DNA of 64,000 nt from Nectonema munidae (taxonomy: Eukaryota > Nematomorpha > Nectonematoida > Nectonematidae). Position numbers and translations under genes: made by a program. The DNA is taken from positions 827,501 through 891,500 of the forward strand of contig JAUIRK010000945.1 in NCBI GenBank assembly GCA_030549495.1. Direction: 5' to 3'. Below are positions 12,257 through 24,200 of this stretch, one piece after another; position 1 is the stretch's first letter, and every line of letters starts with the position of its first letter. The notes beneath the pieces were generated by a model. That model was given only the letters and a program-made list of their open reading frames with translations. It was not told the DNA's origin and searched no databases.

Positions 12257-12915
12257 CAATGAAAGTAATCAAAAAAATTACAAGCGGTAACCGACTATCT
12301 CTCCACACTGAAACATAACAAGCTCATAAATATTCCTCCACCAAAAATGAACACATATGAAGAAACACTATCAATTAAATTAAGACATACACTTGCTCAA
12401 CTTAGAGCCAACAAGTCACCATTGCTCGGCGAATATCTTCCAAAAACACATACAAATCCACTCTGTCCAGTTTGCAATCAACACCCACACAATACTCATC
12501 ATTTATTTAACTGCCCACATATTTTCACGACACTCAAACCCATTCACTTATGGTCAAAGCCATGCAAAATAGTTAACATACTTACTTTGTGGGGAAACCG
12601 TTTAGCAGAAGCTTGGATCCAACTCATTTACATGTATTATATATCATATTATTATATATTGTTTCTAGCCATATGTAGAAGCCTGCAAAAAGTCAGCAGT
12701 ACCTTATGGTGCATTTTTGCGGGTTGGCTAAAATTACATTGGTTTATCGCTGCTGCTGCGAAAGTGTAACAAAATTCCACACTTTTCCCTGAGAGTACTT
12801 GCTTTTATGGAAATACTTTCTCAATTTAAACAAAGCTTTGTTTAAAACTGATAGATTATACTCATATAGAGTTAGTATAACCTAAGTGCTAACAACAACA
12901 ACAATGAAAGTAATC
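12257..12915 (+). mobile_element. 5'-truncated LINE insertion with 14-bp target-site duplication
   Basis: The sequence caatgaaagtaatc occurs at 12257-12270 and again at 12902-12915, so the inserted piece is 12271-12901. It holds the end of a non-LTR reverse transcriptase protein: a LAQLRANKSPLL motif and a C-terminal zinc-knuckle-like CPVCN...HHLFNC (C-x2-C-x8-H-x4-C), then LWSKP and ILTLWGN. The open frame runs 12347-12769. The 3' end is an aacaacaacaac tail. The motifs fit the I/Jockey/R1 group. Only ~630 bases of the element were copied, as is usual for target-primed reverse transcription. Confidence 0.85.
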
Positions 12916-13024
12916 CGCTTCATCCCAAAAAACAGATGAGATTAAATAATTTGATATAAAAAAACCTTGCGATCAAGAACTCGTACGTGTCAATTAAAAT
13001 TGACGATCAGATAAAATGGATTAA

Positions 13025-13153
13025 CCCATTAAGGACAAGCTAAGCAGACGATATCTATAAAAACGCAGACGATTTATATTCAAAGTCATTGAAAAAAGCA
13101 GACGAAGATGAAATTACTTATGTTCCAAAATATGAACATTGGCCGTAAATGGG
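13025..13153. mobile_element. 129-bp piggyBac-type MITE flanked by TTAA
   Basis: TTAA lies at 13021-13024 and 13154-13157. The ends read CCCATTAAGGAC and, inverted from the right, CCCATTTACGGCCAATG. The same terminus (CCCATTTACGACCATTG after TTAA plus one A) occurs at 53208, just before the degenerate piggyBac transposase at 53.5 kb, which suggests that this larger element supplied the transposase. Confidence 0.8.
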
Positions 13154-13159
13154 TTAAGT

Positions 13160-14740
13160 GTGATTCTTCGCAATGATTGTTTTTTTTAAAAAAGGCTTTA
13201 AAAGTCATAAAAGGTAATATTTCATGAAATGGTGTTTTATTTATCAGGGGGGGGGGGCAGAGTGCAGAAACTCTTTGATCTGATTGGATAAAAAAATTTT
13301 AACCAATCAAATTAATCGAACAAATTATTTTGAATCAATTATTATTCCACATATCAAAATTAATCCTTTAGACGAAATATAGAGTATAGATAGGAGCAAC
13401 GTGCGTATAGCTAGTGATGGTTTCATAAATCTCAAACTGACAGGAAAATGATAGAGTTGAGGTTAAAAGTAATGATAGAAATAGAGGTTGATTGGAATAC
13501 TTAATGAGCATTCCATGCTGATGGAGGAATGAAGGGCGAGAATGGAAAAATAAAAAAAAGCCAAGTATAATATAACTTTGACTGTAGTAGAAGAAGAAAT
13601 AACAACAAAAGGAACATATTTTTTACAGGCAAAGACATTCCATTCAAAAAATCGTCGTAGTGAAGAAGCTTAATTGCTTAAAAGAATGAAAATAGCCTTC
13701 GAAAATGTTCTTCGTAACCATCTCTATGTGGTCATGCAAAATTTCTTACAGTTGCATACCATTGGCTGTTCTCTACATCAAGCCAAACAAACTACCTTGT
13801 AGAGCTGTTTTGAAGTATTTTGATGGAAGCACAAAAATGCCAACAATATTTTCTGCATCATTACGAAACTTTGTCAAAAATCTGTCATCGTATTCAAAAA
13901 TTAACTGTGGTGAACTAGTTGAAATTAAATTCGATCAAAAAGAATCCAAAATTGGAGCATGGAACATTGGACCTTTTAGTCATGCAGGATCTGTTTATGG
14001 AGGGGAGGTGCTATTCTTCAAGCTTGCATGATAGACGTGAACTAGGGAGTGGAATTAATATGAAAGGTGTTAGCGTTTACATAGATGCTTTTAACTATAA
14101 AAAATAGATTGTTTACAAAGAAAGTATCAATATATATCTTGTTTTTCATTAGTAACATGTAGGCTTTTATCCAAAAATACACATAGTGCACACACACACA
14201 CATATACATATATACCTTTAGATAAATGGGAGACCGCTAGGGGGTCAAACTGGTCATTTACCCCTCCTAAAAATATTAGTTATCTATAAAAAAATTTATT
14301 TAATTTATTTATCTATTTCCCCTCTAACTCTTATTTTTTATATAATCTTATTATAATCTATTTCTCTTTTTCAAAATCATATATCATGTGTACTAACATA
14401 ATCTTAATTATATATTTAAAATTATTATGGTTAAACTTGTCAAATAAAATTGGTATCTAATTTTTGATGGGTTTTTAAATTATTTTCCACAATATCATTT
14501 CGGATCTATTCAGAATTGTTTTTAAAATGGATACTTTATATAAATAAAGGATATGAAATTTTCAATAATCTCCAATTTTGCTTTTGTCTTTTTAAAACAC
14601 TTATGTTAACTAATGTTTTTGTACGAATATTTTTATTCTTCCCCACTTTCTGGTAAGTTTTCAGCGAATGTGTTTAAAATGTTTAATTTAATACATATAA
14701 TTTTTTGTTTGAATGTTTTAGCGTTACTTAAAATCAGTTT
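13160..14740. other. No recognised gene; one unexplained 108-residue reading frame
   Basis: An open frame at 13705-14031 on the plus strand has a rather ordinary amino-acid mix for this AT-rich region, but I recognise no family in it. The rest holds a G run (about 13248), a CA/TA microsatellite (about 14186-14212) and low-complexity sequence. Confidence 0.35.
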
Positions 14741-15188
14741 GGTATAAAAAGTTTGATGGAATTAAATATTTTGAGAGCGTTGGATTGGAAAATGGCATTC
14801 TACCCCTAGAAAAGAATGATATTCAAACTTTTTGACTTTTTTTTCTAAATCAAAAACCCTGTCACACCATATGATGAAACTTTCCATTTGGTTCACAAAA
14901 ATGTCATTTTTGATCATTTTAGCGCCAAAAAGGTGGCGCGCATCGCTGTTTGAATATTCATTCATTACTTCTCTTATTTAATTGTATTGATTCATTTGTT
15001 TTTATCTTTTTTTCTTTCACGTAATGCTTTTTTCTCTTCATAATCATATTTTTAATCTTTTTCATAAAATTTGAATGTTTTTTTTCACATTAATAAAGCA
15101 ATTTATTTCAATTAAATGAATAATAAAAATTGTCAAGAGAAGGCCAGAAATTCCTCTTGTAACTACATGTTTATCTGGTTTCTGTAAA

Positions 15189-17372
15189 ATGCCAACCAAT
15201 AAACAAACCATTGGAAGGTATTTAAACTTGTTCGTGAGCCAGAAGAGTAAGAAAGCAAGGATCAAAATTTTAGCAGAAGAATTAAGTCAACTATGGAATG
15301 AGTTGAACTTTCTAAAAATTTCGAATCAGCAAGTGGTGTTGAAAGTTGGAAAAGTTATTGATTTGTATGAAAAGTACAGGAAAAGAAAGACTGAAAATTG
15401 GAGGAGGAGATGAAAAGTTTGTTTGATATGACTAAAGCTGGCGGTTTTTGGCTGAGTTCAGAGGATAAAGCCCTTTATCACACCCAGATTGCAACAGCGG
15501 GTAGAGTAGGTTTTTCAACAAGATCTGAGGCAAGCATCACATCAATACATCCTTCGAAGCGCGTTAAAGTTTCGAGATTGTCTTATACTGAATCGACATC
15601 TTCGTATGTTCCGGCTGAATCAAACTCTGGTTCTGAAAGTTCTAGTCTCACTGAAATTAAAAATGATGATGAATTTGTCCCGGATGAAAAGAATGAAACA
15701 AAGAAAAAGTATAGCTCAACGAAATCAGCCGCTAAGCTTATAACACAGTATTGTTTGTCTACCAGAAAGGCTTCAGTTGTATTTAGTTCTCTGAAACTTG
15801 ATTGAATTGATATTGAAAGACTGAGTCAGGTTGGGGTGTGGAAAAATGTTATTAAAGAATCTGAAAGTGTTAAAGAAAAGCTTATGGAGGTTTTGATATC
15901 GGAAGTGTTTTGTTTACATTTTGATGGGAAAAGTATTAAAAAGAAAGAGTATCAAGAGGTGTGTCTTCAAAATAGCCAAAGGAGAATCAATTTTGCAATA
16001 CTAACTTACAGAAATGGTTCTTCTAAAGCTATTTTTGAAGAATTGGTGAAACTTATGGATGATTTTGACGCTTGGCAGTGTACTAAATGATTATATGCGA
16101 TTCAACAGCAGTGTGTGGAAATGAGATTGTTGTTAGGTTTCAGAGAATGATGAACGAGAAGAGATACGACAAGCCACAATTTATTCCATGTCAACACCAT
16201 GTTTTGGACTTGGTTTTGAGACATATCATGGATTCAAGCTTTGGCGGTTCGACCAAAAGTCCTCACTTGACTTATTTCTTCGTTGATATAATAGTTCAAA
16301 ATTATGAATTCTTGAAATCAAATTATATTTCTGAGTGTCATCATTATGGAACTTCCAAAATTACTGGCTGGAGGGATGATTTCAAGTTTTTGTTTGAACT
16401 CTGCGAGGCATTCAAGTTCCATAAAGAAACTGGCAAATGGCCCAAAATAGGCTGGAAAAAACTGCCATCTCTTCACAACGCCAGAGGGAATTCACGAGGC
16501 TTGTATGCCTTAATGCAGGCATGTCAAACTCGGAGTCCCACGAGGGCCAACGGAGTGAGTTTGTGTTCTCATGAGGGCCGCACTCCTACACTTATATTTA
16601 AAGTTGTTCAATAAAAATTATTGCAGAATATTTTACTTTTAACTTAGAAACATGTAATGGTTTGATTATATTCGAAAATGCAAGTACAAAGTCATGTATA
16701 GTTAAACAAAATAATTTAATTAAAAAATTAGCAAGGATATAAATCTGTTCTTTATTTTAATATAAAAAAGTTTATAAGGCAACATACATGGCCCACATGT
16801 ATTTGAATGAACTACAAATGAAATGCACATAAATTACAATAGTTCAAAATAAAGATTTATTATTAATTATTCAAATACTTTACATGTTCTTGTCCCGAGG
16901 CTTGACACCTCTTGTTATTGACAATCTTTGCTATGTCTGGCTGAAATTTCTGTGCAGTGCGAACTTTTATAAGAGATGATAAGTGAAAATCAGTCAACCT
17001 AGTTCTCTGAGAAGTCTAAATCTACACTTATACATAAAATTATAATTAAAAATACTGTAATCTGTGTGGGCCGCAAATCTGCTTGTATTGGGCCGCATAT
17101 TTGACATGGCTGTTAATGTCTTATTTTTTACTCCCTGAAAAGAGCTCGAAAAAATTTGTTGTTTTATATCATTTTCTTGGTGTGACTTTTGGTTTTCTGA
17201 CCAAAAATTTGAAGCTTCGACTTATGGTAAACTAAAACAAGCTATAGTTGAACAAAATTGTACGAAGGCCATATCCACTTTCCTGAAATTTTTCAGTTCT
17301 GAAAATTCATTAATTGACATTCCTAGAACAAACATCTTTGCCAAACGTGGGGTTAAAAAATGGAAAAAATAG
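15189..17372 (+). pseudogene. Transposase pseudogene, DDE-like family with CQHH and FSDQ motifs
   Basis: Pieces: 15189-15413 (frame 3), 15398-16090 (frame 2, one TGA at 15803), 16087-16510 (frame 1), then after a MITE at 16516-17112 the end at 17113-17372. It carries at least three frameshifts and one stop plus the insertion. Landmarks in order are a Ser-rich acidic linker with SSTKSAAKLI, CLHFDGK, IICDSTAVCGN, CQHHVLDLVLRHIMD, ITGWRDDFKFLF, LHNARGNSR, and after the insert FISFSWCDFWFSDQ. FDGK and ICDST look like the first two acidic residues of an RNase H-fold transposase. I have seen this protein type as an unnamed repeated family in arthropods and other invertebrates. It resembles hAT in its Cys/His block but lacks the usual hAT C-terminal dimerisation motif. 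Confidence 0.6.
16516..17112. mobile_element. 597-bp MITE inserted in the transposase pseudogene
   Basis: The ends read CAGGCATGTCAAACTCG and, inverted from the right, CAGCCATGTCAAATATGCGG. The bases TTAATG are duplicated at 16510-16515 and 17113-17118; removing one copy and the insert restores the frame TTA ATG TCT TAT of the host pseudogene. The terminal CAG..CTG and ggccgc blocks suggest a hAT-type MITE, although a 6-bp duplication is shorter than the usual 8. A possible relative with gggccgcgggcc lies at about 32378-32440. Confidence 0.75.
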
Positions 17373-18099
17373 TAAAAAACTCACGCTCTGATAAATATCT
17401 AACATCCAAATTTTTAGCTACTAATGCTTTTTAGCTTTTCATACGTTTTTAATATAGTTTTGAATCAATAAATTCCAATTTTTGTTTATATTTTTGTGTA
17501 CCTTTATTTATTTCTTAGTAACCCTACTATTTAATTAGTTTATTTTACCTGTGCGCGCCAGGTTTTTTGAACATTTTGCGCTAAAATTGCCATTTTTTAG
17601 TTTCTAACAAAATTATTCATCGGAAAACACTACAGGGTTTTCAAGATAAAAAAAGTTATATCCCTAATATTCACGTTATGAATTTTCATTTGAGTCCTCC
17701 TAGAGCAGGAAAGAACAATGTAAAAATTTAAGCTGTTGGAGTTGTTTAAAAAGGTCTAAAAAGTCATTGGATGTGATGTAATTGATGCGCTATTTCGTAT
17801 AATCTTGTCAAAACAAGGTTTTTGAGTTCAATAATCTAGTTCGAACAAGGCCGAAACTTAAAACTAAGAAGTGGCTCAAAGAAAAAGCGCTGTGAAAAGC
17901 AGTTAAAGTGTCTGAAGTTTGAAAAGAATTTTTATGAAGATCAAAAGTCTGAAATAAATATATTTTGTGATTCTATGCTTGGTAGAAAAAGGGGCTAAAA
18001 TGTCATATTAGAAGAAAAAAGAGATCATGCTGTCTTCCAAAAAACTTACTGAAAATATCCTTCGGTTAAATTTCACACATTATCATTTTGAAATTTTAA

Positions 18100-19709
18100 A
18101 TCAAAAATTTATTAAAAAGATTATTTGAACCATTTTTAGCAATATAAAATATAGCCTTTTGTGTTCACACCATATGAATAAATTTGACACTTTTGACATC
18201 CTGGAGTACGCTTTCTGATCCTTATCCAAGACAAATTCCACATCGATCGCCTTTTCAAAATTTTCTTTTTGATGGACTTGGAGAATTGTACGCTTCATTA
18301 TTTGTTCCTTGAGCATTATGAATTGTAGAATGTGTCGAAGGTGTTCTAGGTGGATATTGTCTTCTCAACCTTTCATTTTTCACAAGGCTAAATCCGATTC
18401 GTTCAAGAAACAGTCGCCTCCAAAATAACTGATCATTGCTCCAATTGGAATGCACTTCTGTCCATAACACAAAAGCATTGAAACAAGAAATGTCAATAAG
18501 ATTGCAAAACAAATCGCAAAAGCTATTTTTCATATAGAAGAAACATTTTTATCACAATGAAGAGTACTCAAAATAGAAACAACTTTATATTTTTTCTGGG
18601 ATGTAGTGAATCCTGGGATAAAGTAAAACTTGCAGGAAAAAATTTGTGAACAGCGAAGCTTTTTTATTGACATTTGGTTGAAATTTTTTGTTTGAACGAA
18701 CAGTCCCAACCAGTGTCGTTTTGAGCTTGAGTAAATTGACTGCAAATTTATGAGTGGCGAAAAAATGATCACAGACAACAGTCCTGCCCTTCCAAATGTA
18801 TTTTTGGTCTTGTTTGCTCATACTAAGTGCAGTATTGGAACAAATCAAAGATCCTTCAAAACGACTTATCAGTCAAAAAGATCCTTGTCTCCACAAACCA
18901 ACTAATGTACCTGGAGATCCTAAAACTACTTCATCAGTTGAAGATATTCGTTATAATAAAACCTTTTCTTTTACGTCTCACGTAACAAGTATATACCTGA
19001 AGATTCCAAGCACAATTACTTTTGCTGTCGTATAAAATGCAGATTTGTATGCCATACTTTGCATGCCTTGACGGTAACTATTGCTTCATAGGACAACGTC
19101 CTCTGACATCTAACAATTGTTCATCAATTTGTTATGGTTTTTCCAGGCAAATATAAATACTGTAAATTTTCAACCCAAGTGTCCCACAGATTTCTGATAG
19201 GAGCAAAACTTTTCCAATTTTGGAGAATTTTTGACATCGTAGTTCTAAAAATCGGTCTACCCATTTTTAACTTTCAAGAGACGTAGCATGAGAGCGAAGA
19301 ACCCCAACTAAAATGAAAATCTAAAATACTAAATACAAAAAACTTAGTATACGAGAAGCAGCAAATCTCGTTATACTTATAATATTTTCAGAACGCTAAT
19401 GCTTTTTACTCTGGTGTAGATGAAGTCCACAGTAAGGTAAATTATCCTTTGAAGGAAAACTTGCAGATGCAAAATTATCAAGTTCGTCACTGCTTCTTAT
19501 TTCATCATCACTCTGAATTATATCTTCCTCTTAACTTGACATAAAATCAAAGATTTCTTTATCGCTACAATCTTCTAGATTCATCTTTTTTATGGAGCAA
19601 AAAAGAAAATATCCGATAAAAAATAATACAAAAGATCATTATTTTTCATTATTATATCACTGTTCATAAAATGAATTGGTTGAAATATCACCCGATGTTC
19701 TTATGAGGG
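18100..19709 (-). pseudogene. piggyBac transposase remnant
   Basis: The minus strand starts with an ATG at 19584 and an acidic N-terminus (LEDCSDKEIFDFMSS, then SDELDNFASASF). Further on are GRTVVCDHFFATHKFAVNLL followed by LVGTVRSNKK, a hallmark of the piggyBac catalytic core with its second aspartate, then VSILSTLHCDKNVS and FNLIDISCFNAFVLW-like sequence. Several frameshifts and stops separate these pieces. The upstream end is marked by TTAA at 19710-19713 followed inward (minus strand) by CCCTCATAAGAACATCGGG. The other terminus was not found. Confidence 0.75.
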
Positions 19710-19713
19710 TTAA

Positions 19714-20965
19714 AAGAAAGGCTGCAAAAAGAGAACAAATAAATTTACATGAATCAATAAATAACGACAATTTGAACTTAGAAATTGAAGAGTAATGCGT
19801 GAGACGATAGTTTGGAAAAAAGAAAATTTAAGTTTTATTCTCCTCACCAAGAAACTGAAAAGTACAGAGTTAGGATTTGAAAAGTAAGCAAAACAATGTG
19901 AACACCTATGAAACAACGTGAATTTTTGTTTTCCAATTAAAAAGCAGATTTTCCTTTTTCTTCCAGCTACACCAACGCAAAAAAAGAATTGTTAGCATTT
20001 CTTTTGATGCCTTGGTATCATTTTTTAGTTCTTGAAAAGAAAAGTGATTATAAAATTTGATAACATTAAACAGAATTTTTTCATGACACTAAAACAGGAT
20101 ATTTATGTATTTTAGTTTTTGATAGCTAAAAGCAAGTGAAAACATTATCCGTGATTATAATAAGCGGCTTCTATCTATATATATTCTAAATATTCAACAA
20201 TCAATAAAGCCTGTCTAAAATATATTTTGATTATTATCAATCAATTCACTAAAAAATAGATCAGCGCGTTAATGTTGTTCACAAGAGATGTCAAGACTGT
20301 TTTCATTTTCTATTCAACCAACTAGACTAAAATTTCTTTAACTTGCACCACGATCAAAGCCTTTCAACGTTGCCAATCTTTGGATTCAAACATTTGCAAA
20401 AAAGCTTTGCATCTTCGTTATTAGCGTTGACGATTATTTGTGAACACTCAAAAATTTATTCAAATCATAAATTAAACAAAGTTTAAAAAGTAAAATTTTT
20501 ACTTTTCTGTTGTGTGAAATTGAAATCTTCAATGAAATAGTTGCATCTCCCATTCACTAGGAAAGTTCGTGTCTGCTTAGAAAGACTCGCTTGCCAATTT
20601 AGAGCTTTTGCTTCAGATAAGGTCGAATTATTAGCATCAAATATCATTGAAGATAGTGTAAATAAAACGATTTAACTCACCAAAATTTATGGATCTAATT
20701 TATAATGTTGAAGAACATAAAAATATATTAGTAGAAGGGTAGGCATATCTACTGGTATATTATCCCTTCCAATAAAAATCTTTTTCTTGATGAAATCATG
20801 AAGCCATTGCTTAAAATAACAGGAAGTTATGATATCTGAAAAAATTGATCGAACATCTAATTAATAAGTTAACTGCGAGTAAAATCTTAGCTCTAAATTA
20901 ATCTAAACGACAAATTTGTTATGCGCAAACTTTTTTTTATAAAAAACACAAACTTCTCCGCAAAC
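19714..20965. other. AT-rich intergenic stretch
   Basis: No gene or element recognised. Short open frames here have no family resemblance. Confidence 0.5.
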
Positions 20966-20969
20966 AAGC

Positions 20970-20975
20970 TTTATT
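20970..20975 (-). promoter_or_regulatory. Polyadenylation signal candidate of the ABCC gene
   Basis: TTTATT on the plus strand is AATAAA on the minus strand, about 225 bases after the ABCC stop codon. Confidence 0.4.
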
Positions 20976-21200
20976 TGAAACAAACAAACAAGCATAGTAG
21001 AGAATAACTAAAAAATAAATTTTAATTATTTTAGTTTATCGATAAATAATAAAATATTTGTCAACGACGATTGCAAACTTCAAAAAATGAGAATTCATCA
21101 GTGGCTCGCATTCGATTCACACAACACGATGACACAGGAAAACAAAAAAGCATCATCTCCCAGAGCGGAGGAAGAATAGGATGAGCAGGGGAGGGGTGGG

Positions 21201-24200
21201 CTAAATGAGTTTAGCTTTCTTGCACATGTCGTAGAAGAGGGATGAAGGCTGCTCCAGAAGGCTTTTGGGAGAGGCGTATTCAAGGATTTGACCGTTTTCC
21301 AGAACCAAGACTTTGTCGTAATCGATGATTGTGTCGAGGCGATGCGCAATCGTTAGGATGGTAGACTTTTTGAATTGCTCGCGAATCGTTTTTTGAATGA
21401 ACTCGTCGGTTTGCAAGTCAATCGAAGCGGTTGCTTCGTCCATCAATAGGACTTTGGGGTTTTTGAGCAGGGCGCGGGCCAAGCACAGAAGTTGGCCCTG
21501 ACCAGAACTGAGGTTGCCGCCTCCTTCCGACAAAACAAAGTCGAGTCCAGAAGCTCCCTCATTGAAAAAGTCTTCCAACTTCACATATCGCAAGACACGC
21601 CAAATGTCTGCATCTGAGTATAAAGAAAATGGATCAAGATTGTAGCGCAGACTGCCCGTGAAAAGTGTGGGATCTTGTGGAATGATTCCAAGATACGTGC
21701 GTAAATCGTGCAGGCCCAAATCAAAAATGCTAACGCCATCTATCATAATATTTCCACTTGCCGGAGGATCATACATTCGAAAAAGGGAGAGAGATATTGA
21801 ACTTTTGCCGGCACCAGTTCTTCCCACGATGCCAACCTTTTCTCCACTAGCCACTGAGAAGGAAATGCCTTTGAGAACTGTATCTAATTCTGGTCGGTAC
21901 TTAAAAGAGTAATCTATGAAGGATATTTCCCCCTTGGTAATCCAGGAAGGGGAAACAGAGGGATTGTTGAGATCTTTGATTTTATTGGACGGAGATGGTG
22001 TTGGAGATGCACTGAACCAATCAGCCTCAGAGGGCGTTTTGCAGTACTCGTCGATTCGTTCAATAGAGATGAGGTTTGTTTCCAATTCGCCAGTCATGCG
22101 AACAAGCCAGTTAAGCGATTGTGTGATGGACATTGCATACGAAATGTTCAGGCCAGTCAAGCCAGGGGTGATGGTGTTGAAACGATTCAAGATGGCAAAA
22201 AGAGCAGAGAAGAAGACGATGAATGCTCCAATGAACTCCAAGCGAATGGCCAACCAGCGATTGCAAGTGATACTAGGGTAATACGCCTGCTGATACTTCT
22301 CCACGTTGGAGTAGAGGACGGACGTGAAGCAAAAGTCCAGGGAGAATGCGTGAATCAAGGGTGTCCCCGAGATATTCTCCTGAAACGCAGAAAAGATGGG
22401 AGACCTTTTGACGGACTGAATGCGCTTGAACTGACGCGACGAAGCGATGTAGTACTTGAGGAAGAAAATGTAGAGGATAGCGAGTGGCACCAAAATGACG
22501 AGAAAGAGGGGTGTGTTGTAGCTGATGACAAAGATCGTGCTCACCACAGACAAGACGGTGGAGATCCAGGAGCGAAATGACGATGGGATTTGGTTGTCGA
22601 CGGAATCGATGTCTTTGGAAAAGCGATTCACGATTCTGCCGAGCGGTGTGGTGTCAAAGAAGCGAAGCGGAGAACGGAGCATGTTCATCAGCATCTCCTT
22701 GTGAAGGATGTTGGAGCAGCGGATGAAGCAGTAAGTCTGCAGAACCAGGTAGATCAAGATGAAGATTGATTGGCCAACACCGAAGAGGCCGTAGCCAATC
22801 AAACGCTCGTTGCGCAGAGCAATACTTGCAGGGTCTGTTGCACTCAAGTTGGAGCTGAGCGAGTCGCTTGACCACGCGCTCAACCAAAAATTCGCACCAA
22901 CTGCACACGCTTGATAAAGAATGAAGAAAAAAATAGAGAGGGACATGATGAAAACACCGACTGTTTTGAAAAAAAGAGCATAGATCCTCATCTGGACCTG
23001 TCCCTTCTTTGATTCCTCGCTTTGAATCAGCTTTCTCTTCTGAAAGGTGATTGACGCAACACTCTTACTTCTATCGTCCTGGGTATTTGTGGAGAGTTCT
23101 TGCGAGGAAAGACACTTCTGACTCTCTGATAAAGAGCGATTTCTGATAAAGGGTAGGGATTTGGTTTTCTTGAACGAGCTCATCCTTTCCTGCTCCTCTT
23201 CCTTAACTTCATCCAGCGTTGACTGTTTTGGAACGGATCTTTCCTTATCGCTTAGAAAGACGTCGTCCTCTTTGGATTCCTCGAGAAAAGTTCTCTCATG
23301 CTTCATGAATTGATTGAACAGCTCACTTCTTTTCAAGAGAGCGTAGTAATTGCCGTGCTCCAAAACACGCCCATTCTCAAGCAGTATGACAGTGTCTGTC
23401 TGAGCGAGGTAGTGAATTTGATGAGTTATGAAGATCCGAGTTTTGTCCTTTAGGAGACCGTTTGGCCCGATCACTTCGTTGAAAATGTGCGCGCCAACGT
23501 GTGCATCCACAGCACTCAAAGGATCGTCAAGGACGAAAACATCCGCTTCGGTGTGGTATAGAGCTCGTGCGAGTGAAAGACGCTGCTTCTGCCCCCCACT
23601 TAAATTGATGCCGCGCTCTCCGATCTCAGTTTGATCGCCCGCGGGCAAGATCTCCATGTCGTAGTTGAGGCAACAAGCACTCAAAACCTCAGCATACTTG
23701 TTGGGCTGGAACGCCTTATGAAATGTCACGTTGTTGCGAACAGATGCATTCTGGATCCACGGCACCTGGGGAACGTAGGAGAAAGCATTCTTAGACTTGC
23801 CGACGCGAATCGTTATGGGCATCTCATCCAAATTCTTACTCCAAAACAACTCCATCTCACCGAGCAGCGCCGAAATAAAAGAAGACTTGCCACTTCCAAC
23901 CGAGCCAACAATCGCTAGCAACTCTTTTTTCTTCAGAGTTAAGGAAGGAAGCGTTATATTTGAAGTGGGTGAATAAGAATTCCAAGAATAAGAACTTGGC
24001 TTAGAGACAAGCGAATAATCTTCTGGAATGTCATCGCCTCCTTCACTCCTAGCCTTGTCTCCGTAGCTGAGATAGGCATTATCAATCTCGTCACTTGAGA
24101 GAAAGGAGTTGATGCGATCGATGGAGACCTTGGCTTGAACAATGGAGGATATGGCGACCGGGAGCATGAGAAGCGGAAACTTTAAGAGGTTGAAGAGGGA

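Larger units (their letters stand above)
14800..17690 (+). mobile_element. Degenerate DNA transposon with long imperfect inverted ends
   Basis: Around 14832-14954 the sequence reads aaaaccctgt, then ttttagcgc, then ggcgcgca. The complement of about 17548-17660 gives the same three blocks in the same order with similar spacing. These look like subterminal inverted repeats on both sides of the transposase pseudogene at 15189-17372. The outermost ends and target duplication could not be fixed. Confidence 0.5.
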
